Below, piece after piece: positions 6,907-11,738 of a DNA stretch of 11,738 nucleotides. Below the pieces are notes generated by a model. It was not told where the DNA came from. It made no database searches and saw only the letters and a list, made by a program, of their open reading frames with translations. The position numbers and the translations under genes were made by a program. The stretch covers positions 1-11,738 of the forward strand of contig JAADDM010000052.1 in NCBI GenBank assembly GCA_013153955.1. The letters run 5' to 3'. Numbering within the stretch: the first letter of the stretch is position 1; each line of letters begins with the position of its first letter. Origin of the DNA: Gammaproteobacteria bacterium (GTDB lineage Bacteria > Pseudomonadota > Gammaproteobacteria > Thiomicrospirales > Thiomicrospiraceae).

Positions 6907-8199
6907 CTACGTTGCTCGAGAGGAAGATTTAGTGCAAAATAGGAGTAAGAGGGCAAGCATCAACAACGTTCCATGGGTAAAAAGAGCAGTCAAAAGATCT
7001 GACGAAAGCAAGAAGGACTGATATGTAGGCAATGTTACAGCAACAAGGAAGTGTCTCTCATGAATAGCCTGATATGCATTCAAAAGAGTCAAAAGAAAAC
7101 CAATAAAGGTTGCATAGATTAACAAACCAACAAAACCAGCATTAGCGTAACCACTACCAATCCATCCTGTATTTGCCCCTATAAACGCCCAAGGGAAAAA
7201 GTGCTCACCAATCACATAAGGAATACTTGTTTCAAATTTGTAAGGAAATAATCCAAGCGTGATTTTGCTGTAAGCCCAGTAAGCATATCCTTGCTGTGAA
7301 AAGAAATCATAGTAGAAGAAATTGATTAGCGCCGGTACAAAAAGAGCTCTACGCAAGAACAACGTCGCGAACCATTGGTGGAATATGTAGAACCAATAGT
7401 CAAACAAAGCCAAGAGGGGGATCAAAGTATACCCTAGTAGTATACATACTAAACCACAGCGAAATTGTAGTAGTTTATATATTAATATAACAGCAATAGG
7501 ATAAAAGAGAATTGCTTTGTGCGATGTCAATCCAAACATTAACCAGGAGCCAATAAAGCTAAGTACCAAAAATTTCCTTCGCCGTTCAACTAAAGATAAA
7601 GCCAATGCCAAAGGGAAAACAACTTTTGCGACCCATGAATTAATATAGCCATATACTTTTGGGAAAGATACAGCGATAACGTTTCTGTATATATAGACAT
7701 TGCGTAAATTGAAATTCATATAGCGCAACCCTCCTAGCAAAAGCAAGCTAACAATTACGCTATATCCTATAAGCAAAAGCATTTGTATGATATTTACTCG
7801 GGAGAATTTGGGAAACCAAACAATCCGAAGATGGAAAATCTGTGGTATTTCCACTATAATTCCAAAACCCAAGAAGACCATGTAAATAAACTGCCGTGCC
7901 TGGTCCATAGCACTGAATAAAACCAGCATAGGTATAATGATTAAAAATTGGAAATGTGCATAAAAATCAGATGGTTTCGAAAACGAGCTAGGCAGTAATG
8001 AAGTGCCCAAAACAAGCAGAAAAAGTGCCTCGCCTACCTTAACCCAATTTGGTGTCCATGCAAATCCATAATATGCCCATTTAGGAACAATGTAAACATA
8101 ATATCCAATGTACAGCAAGCTAAAGGCTACTATGTACAAAAGACTTATTCCTGCTTTTCGCCTAATCTGCCGACCACAAATGCACGTCTTCAGTAGCAT
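6907..8199 (-). CDS. Wzy-like oligosaccharide repeat-unit polymerase
   Basis: The 430-residue product is almost entirely hydrophobic, with about ten to twelve membrane segments, and has the usual length of O-antigen or exopolysaccharide polymerases. These join lipid-linked repeat units on the outer face after Wzx export. Wzy proteins are poorly conserved, so the assignment rests on topology, neighbours and a few features: TSHKAILFYP at 225-234, the charged segment RRALFVPALINFFYYDFF at 283-300 opening a long external loop, and GANTGWIGSGYANAGFVG at 341-358 leading into a membrane segment. The last two recall oligosaccharide repeat-unit polymerases. The start has AGGGGG five bases upstream and lies 18 nt after the amidotransferase gene. 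Sampled stretches are only 25-35% GC, the lowest in the window, as is common for polymerase genes in such clusters and suggestive of transfer. A ligase or other polytopic protein is less likely. Confidence 0.8.
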   Translation of the reverse strand: MLLKTCICGRQIRRKAGISLLYIVAFSLLYIGYYVYIVPKWAYYGFAWTPNWVKVGEALFLLVLGTSLLPSSFSKPSDFYAHFQFLIIIPMLVLFSAMDQARQFIYMVFLGFGIIVEIPQIFHLRIVWFPKFSRVNIIQMLLLIGYSVIVSLLLLGGLRYMNFNLRNVYIYRNVIAVSFPKVYGYINSWVAKVVFPLALALSLVERRRKFLVLSFIGSWLMFGLTSHKAILFYPIAVILIYKLLQFRCGLVCILLGYTLIPLLALFDYWFYIFHQWFATLFLRRALFVPALINFFYYDFFSQQGYAYWAYSKITLGLFPYKFETSIPYVIGEHFFPWAFIGANTGWIGSGYANAGFVGLLIYATFIGFLLTLLNAYQAIHERHFLVAVTLPTYQSFLLSSDLLTALFTHGTLLMLALLLLFCTKSSSRAT

Positions 8200-8217
8200 T
8201 ACCGCCCCCTATCGCTA

Positions 8218-10149
8218 TCAAGCATAATCCACAGCAAACCGCTCAGACCAACGTATCAAATTGAGCCATCGCCAAAACGTCCACCGGAACAGCCGAGAAC
8301 CTCGCAACATCGCCTGCCATTGCTCGCGGGCTGCCGCGAGGTTGAGGACCGGTAGCATCATGTCCTCTGCACTTTTTAAAGTTTTTGCTACCCATGGTTG
8401 CAATGCTTGCAACCATACACGTTCGGGCGTTGCAAAACCGACTTTATCTCGCCGAGCCAAAATTGGCTCAGGCACAAGTCCTCTCATAGCTGCTCGGAAG
8501 ATCGCTTTCGTAGTCCCATCAGACGAAATTAAATAAGATTCAGGAAGTGAATATACAAAATGCACCAACTGAGGTGTAAGAAAAGGAACCCGACTCTCAA
8601 TGGAATGCCACATTGAATTTCGATCTTCATAACGCAACAGACGCGGAAGGCTTATACGCTGTAGATCACGTAACAACATAGCACGCAACACCTCTTTGGT
8701 ATCCCGCGCGGGATGGAGGCTATAGGGCTGCACACCCCGCTGCCGAAACCAATCGGCGTTCAACCACGCGGGCATGGGCTCCTCACCCAGCAGTTTACGT
8801 GGCCAACGCTGCAATTCGGGCGGGAGCAAAAATGCAGCTAAGCGCGGCAAGAAAAACCTCAGTCCCCACGATGCAGGAACACGACGGATACGCTCTAGAA
8901 AATGCACCAATTCACCGTAGCGCCGTTGCCGCCATAAAGATACTGCCCGGGCAACGTAGTAAATGGAATACCCTGCGAGCATTTCATCCGCGCCCTGACC
9001 ATCTAACATGACCTTAATACCTTGCTTCTTCGCCAACCGAAAAACCCGATATTGAGCATAAATACTTGTACTCCCAAACGGCTCATCCTGAGCCCAAACT
9101 AAGTCATCAAGATCTCGCGGGAGGTCCTCAGGCCGTGGACGTACCTTGTGTACATGCGCACCAACATGTTGGGTCACTATGTCAATCCACGGCTCCTCGC
9201 GAATGTGCGCGTCTTCATCAGCAACAAAGCTAAAAGTGTGAATCTCAGCTCTAGGTTCTAAATAGCGGATCGCGCTTACAATTGCTGACGAATCAATACC
9301 ACCAGATAAGGCCGTTCCTAAAGGCACATCACTACGCAAGTGAAGTCGCACGCTTTCTAGAAAAAGCTCACGCAGTCGCGTGGCAGCTTCTTCAAAAGGA
9401 AGATCTAATCGCGTTTGAGGCAAGGGATCCCAATAACGATGGAGTGTAGCCTTCTGGGGTGCATCCACTGGAATAACCATATAATGCGCAGGTGGTACGT
9501 GATAAATGCCTTGAAACATGGTCTCGGGTTCATGATCCGTCAGCCCATATCGCAGGTAATCATATACTCGCTGGGGATGCGCTCGGGCTCGAACTCCAGG
9601 TAAAGCAAGTAGAGCTTTGATTTCTGAAGCAAAAGCCAAACCCTGCTCGTAATTCATATAATACAAGGGTTTAATACCAAAAAAGTCCCGCGCAAGAAAA
9701 ACTTCTCGCGCGTCTACGTCAAGAATCGCAAAAGCAAACATCCCTACGAAACGCTGCAGCGCCTTTGGGCCCCATCGCGCGTACGCGTACAACACGACTT
9801 CTGTGTCCGTTTGTGACTGAAAATGCACACCATGTGCTTCTAATTCTTTTCGTAATTCTCGATAATTGTATACTTCACCATTGTAAATAATAATATACCG
9901 CCCATCTAAAGTCTGCATTGGCTGCCAACCAGCTTTGCTTAAATCTAAAATCGAAAGGCGAAGATGCTCAAACCATATCCGGAGCGATTCTGGCCCCTGG
10001 TAAGCCTCTGGAGATAAGCAACGTTGAGGCATATGTAAACCATCCCATGCGAGGCATCCCATATCATCAGGCCCGCGATGTCGCAAGATCTTAAGCCCAA
10101 GAGCGTGCGGAGAAACCTCTGGCCCTATTAGGCCAAAAATGCCACACAT
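8218..10149 (-). CDS. asnB: AsnB-type glutamine-hydrolysing asparagine synthase/amidotransferase
   Basis: The enzyme takes ammonia from glutamine and uses ATP to amidate a carboxylate. The 643-residue product has both domains. The N-terminal Ntn glutaminase begins MCGIFGLIG with Cys2 as nucleophile once Met1 is removed, then RHRGPDD at 23-29, YNGEVYNYRELR at 89-100, and ARDFFGIKPLYY at 153-164. The synthetase domain has the ATP pyrophosphatase loop SGGIDSS at 282-288, DEP at 355-357, DGQGADEMLAGY at 383-394, YEDRNSMWHSIESRVPFL at 507-524 and KVGFATP at 569-575. All expected catalytic motifs are present. The stretch from RGPDD to HLRLSIL seems about 20 residues longer than in E. coli AsnB. GGAGGTGA sits six bases before the start. 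Within glycan clusters such enzymes may amidate uronic acid sugars rather than aspartate; sequence alone cannot decide. It lies one base after the flippase gene, so the two are surely co-transcribed. Confidence 0.95.
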   Translation of the reverse strand: MCGIFGLIGPEVSPHALGLKILRHRGPDDMGCLAWDGLHMPQRCLSPEAYQGPESLRIWFEHLRLSILDLSKAGWQPMQTLDGRYIIIYNGEVYNYRELRKELEAHGVHFQSQTDTEVVLYAYARWGPKALQRFVGMFAFAILDVDAREVFLARDFFGIKPLYYMNYEQGLAFASEIKALLALPGVRARAHPQRVYDYLRYGLTDHEPETMFQGIYHVPPAHYMVIPVDAPQKATLHRYWDPLPQTRLDLPFEEAATRLRELFLESVRLHLRSDVPLGTALSGGIDSSAIVSAIRYLEPRAEIHTFSFVADEDAHIREEPWIDIVTQHVGAHVHKVRPRPEDLPRDLDDLVWAQDEPFGSTSIYAQYRVFRLAKKQGIKVMLDGQGADEMLAGYSIYYVARAVSLWRQRRYGELVHFLERIRRVPASWGLRFFLPRLAAFLLPPELQRWPRKLLGEEPMPAWLNADWFRQRGVQPYSLHPARDTKEVLRAMLLRDLQRISLPRLLRYEDRNSMWHSIESRVPFLTPQLVHFVYSLPESYLISSDGTTKAIFRAAMRGLVPEPILARRDKVGFATPERVWLQALQPWVAKTLKSAEDMMLPVLNLAAAREQWQAMLRGSRLFRWTFWRWLNLIRWSERFAVDYA

Positions 10150-10150
10150 C

Positions 10151-11413
10151 CTATTTCACCTCCAAACCCTGGAGCACGGCGCTAAGTAAAATTACCCAAT
10201 AGAGGCCATAAAGTAAAGCTTGGATCCAAGCGACTAAACGTAAGGCAGTTAATGGATCGGGAATATGGACCCAAAATAGAAAGATAATACCACCAAGCGC
10301 ACCTACGTCATAGATAAGCTTAGACCATGGATAACGACTGAGAAAAACCAAACGACTTAAAGGGTTTACTGTCAAGATCCCCACAAACCAAGGAGCCATC
10401 ACAGAAAGCATTTGCCCAGCTAACACCCACTGTGCGCCAAAAATCAGACGTATAGCCCTTGGGGCGAGCAACCACAAGCCAAACCCTAACGCCAAGGCTA
10501 AGAGCCCCAATCGCAAAGTGGCTTGCAAAAAAAGCTCACGCGCACGGCGTTTATCAGAACGTGCTGCCTCCGCGATCTCACCAAAAAATACATCCGCGAC
10601 TGCTGTCCCTAAAAGAACCAGCGGTATACTCACTGTACGCTGAGCCAAAGCCAACATCCCGCCGACCTCAATACCATATAAGCTGGTAAAAACCGGAACA
10701 GGGGCCATTAACGCCATGGTGTCTACAAAGGCCGATGGAAGAAAAACCATTGGATATTCTTTATACTTCCACAGTAAATGCCACGAACGTTGAAATGAAA
10801 GATATCCAAAAGCACGTATTGGAAATTCTCGAACAAAAAAGGCAAGACTCAAAAGGCGTCCAACAATCTCCCCTCCGATCAAGCCCAAACCGCGCCATGG
10901 ATATGCAATTAGCTGCACAAAAGCCCGGAAAACTCCACGACTCGCAACAAAATAGCCGATTATATGAAAAAGTTTCTCTCGTATGAACCAAAACCGAAAG
11001 ATTTGGCCCCATACATTCAAAAGAACAGCAAAAGCCGCCGCAAAACCACCCCATACAGGGAAAGCATCGTATCCTAAAATACGATAGCGACGAAATACCT
11101 CAAACAATCCGCCAGCCACCAAAGAAACCACAAAAGCTAAGCCAAGGGCATACCCCGTCAACAACAGTGCTTCTTCATCCCGTTTGGCTGCGACAATGGC
11201 CGCCTCGTACCGTAATGCCCCGCCAACCGTTGCCACACCCACAAAACTCACAAAAAGCCCCCATAACCCCATGGCTTCGGGAGTATAAAGCCGTGCCAAT
11301 AAGGGCGAAACCAGCACCGTCACGCCCTGCCCAACAGCAGTACCACTGGCAACAGAAAAAATGCGGCGTCCTAGGTCATTTCTATGGACCCAATCGATAA
11401 GAGAGCGAATCAT
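10151..11413 (-). CDS. Wzx-like polysaccharide flippase (MOP superfamily)
   Basis: The protein would move undecaprenyl-diphosphate-linked oligosaccharide across the cytoplasmic membrane. The 420-residue product has about twelve hydrophobic segments and the length of Wzx/PST exporters. The N-terminal region at 20-82 (VASGTAVGQGVTVLVSPLLA, then RLYTPEAMGLWGLF, GALRYEAAIVAAKRDEEA) is characteristic of the polysaccharide-synthesis flippase family. YKEYPMVFLPSAFVDTM at 217-233 opens the second half, and FFGEIAEAARSDKRRARELF at 276-295 is the typical cytoplasmic loop. Start ATG at 11413 overlaps the aminotransferase stop as ATGA, so translation is probably coupled; GAGAGG lies about twelve bases upstream. 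The stop is one base before the amidotransferase gene. No truncation or frameshift is seen. Confidence 0.92.
   Translation of the reverse strand: MIRSLIDWVHRNDLGRRIFSVASGTAVGQGVTVLVSPLLARLYTPEAMGLWGLFVSFVGVATVGGALRYEAAIVAAKRDEEALLLTGYALGLAFVVSLVAGGLFEVFRRYRILGYDAFPVWGGFAAAFAVLLNVWGQIFRFWFIREKLFHIIGYFVASRGVFRAFVQLIAYPWRGLGLIGGEIVGRLLSLAFFVREFPIRAFGYLSFQRSWHLLWKYKEYPMVFLPSAFVDTMALMAPVPVFTSLYGIEVGGMLALAQRTVSIPLVLLGTAVADVFFGEIAEAARSDKRRARELFLQATLRLGLLALALGFGLWLLAPRAIRLIFGAQWVLAGQMLSVMAPWFVGILTVNPLSRLVFLSRYPWSKLIYDVGALGGIIFLFWVHIPDPLTALRLVAWIQALLYGLYWVILLSAVLQGLEVK
10156..10163 (-). promoter_or_regulatory. Near-perfect Shine-Dalgarno for the amidotransferase gene
   Basis: GGAGGTGA on the minus strand ends six bases before ATG 10149 and lies within the last codons of the flippase gene. 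It is the strongest ribosome binding site in the window and contrasts with the weak or absent sites of the lipoprotein and the WecA-like gene. It suggests that this enzyme is translated efficiently and independently of the flippase. Confidence 0.7.
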
Positions 11414-11738
11414 AAAAAACGCAACCTCTCAATTATGTGCTGTTGTTGGGCAGGAGACAACCGCGGCCCCATTGGCAACGATACCACCTCCTGCGCTGCC
11501 TTTTCCGCTTGGGGAAGGGAGCCTTCCGGCCAAGCATAAACGGGCAAACGATGAAGCGGTACTGGATAATACACCATCGTACCGATGCCCTCCTCGGCCA
11601 AGCGTTGTCGCACCTCGTCCCGTCGACCATTCATCACCCGCACAGTGTACTGATGATAGACATGGTAAGCGTAAGGTTGCTCGCTCGGCAACACGAAATC
11701 CTTCACCCCAGCCAGCGCCTGGTGATAACGAGCCGCGA
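11410..11738 (-). CDS. DegT/DnrJ/EryC1/StrS-family sugar aminotransferase (C-terminal part, cut by right edge)
   Basis: The last 108 residues are visible, and the frame is open to the window edge. The first visible residues (AARYHQALAG, then VKDFVLPSEQPYAYHVYHQY) match the segment before the C-terminal domain of PLP-dependent sugar aminotransferases such as WbpE, and are followed by EEGIGTMVYYPVPLHRLPVY and EKAAQEVVSLPMGPRLSPAQ, both characteristic of the family. These enzymes transaminate keto-sugars bound to a nucleotide. The catalytic Lys and most of the cofactor site lie upstream, outside the window. The GTG at 11706 is an internal Val, not a start. Its stop overlaps the flippase start by four bases. 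Local GC is about 60%, above the genes that follow. It suggests that the glycan contains an amino sugar. Confidence 0.93.
   Translation of the reverse strand, partial: AARYHQALAGVKDFVLPSEQPYAYHVYHQYTVRVMNGRRDEVRQRLAEEGIGTMVYYPVPLHRLPVYAWPEGSLPQAEKAAQEVVSLPMGPRLSPAQQQHIIERLRFL

Noticed and set aside
10735..11054. Open frames of 83 (plus) and 97 (minus) codons within the flippase gene
   Set aside because: Both are alternative-frame shadows of a membrane-protein gene with well-conserved family features along its whole length.
11433..11630. Minus-strand 65-codon frame inside the aminotransferase
   Set aside because: It is an out-of-frame shadow; the overlapping frame carries the aminotransferase C-terminal motifs.

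Overview
The window looks like a bacterial surface-polysaccharide (O-antigen or exopolysaccharide type) gene cluster. All nine protein genes lie on the minus strand, so transcription runs from the right edge to the left. I find no rRNA, tRNA, CRISPR array, insertion sequence or attachment site. The organism is not identified directly. A lipoprotein with a Pro/Thr linker of the TPTPTP type, a high-GC flank (about 72% over 1-272) and the mix of glycosyltransferases resemble Chloroflexota (Anaerolineae-like) genomes. That assignment is inference and only moderately secure.

Layout in transcription order: (1) the C-terminal end of a DegT/DnrJ/EryC1/StrS-type PLP sugar aminotransferase, cut by the right edge; (2) a Wzx-like polysaccharide flippase, overlapping gene 1 by 4 nt; (3) a full-length AsnB-type glutamine amidotransferase, one base after gene 2 and with a very strong ribosome binding site; (4) an AT-rich Wzy-like polymerase; (5) a GT4 glycosyltransferase; a gap of about 250 nt with a perfect -10-like hexamer and a hairpin; (6) a WbuB-like GT4 glycosyltransferase; a gap of about 280 nt with a good sigma-70-like promoter and small inverted repeats; (7) a MraY/WecA/WbpL-family sugar-1-phosphate transferase; a 69-nt gap with a weaker promoter; (8) an 885-aa polytopic membrane protein resembling GT-C glycosyltransferases; (9) one base later, the start of a lipoprotein that runs off the left edge.

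Together the genes describe a Wzx/Wzy-type pathway. The WecA/WbpL-like enzyme would put the first sugar phosphate on undecaprenyl phosphate. The two GT4 enzymes would extend the unit on the cytoplasmic face. The aminotransferase and the amidotransferase could supply an amino or amidated sugar. The flippase would export the lipid-linked unit and the Wzy-like protein would polymerise it. The GT-C-like protein would act on the outer face, perhaps decorating the glycan or glycosylating an exported protein.

Base composition is mosaic: about 60% GC at the right edge, below 40% in sampled stretches of the polymerase, about 48% near the end of the GT-C-like gene, then a jump to about 72% at the lipoprotein. 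I see no clear undescribed system. The most original points are the lipoprotein at the left edge, its pairing with the GT-C-like protein, and the structured intergenic regions.
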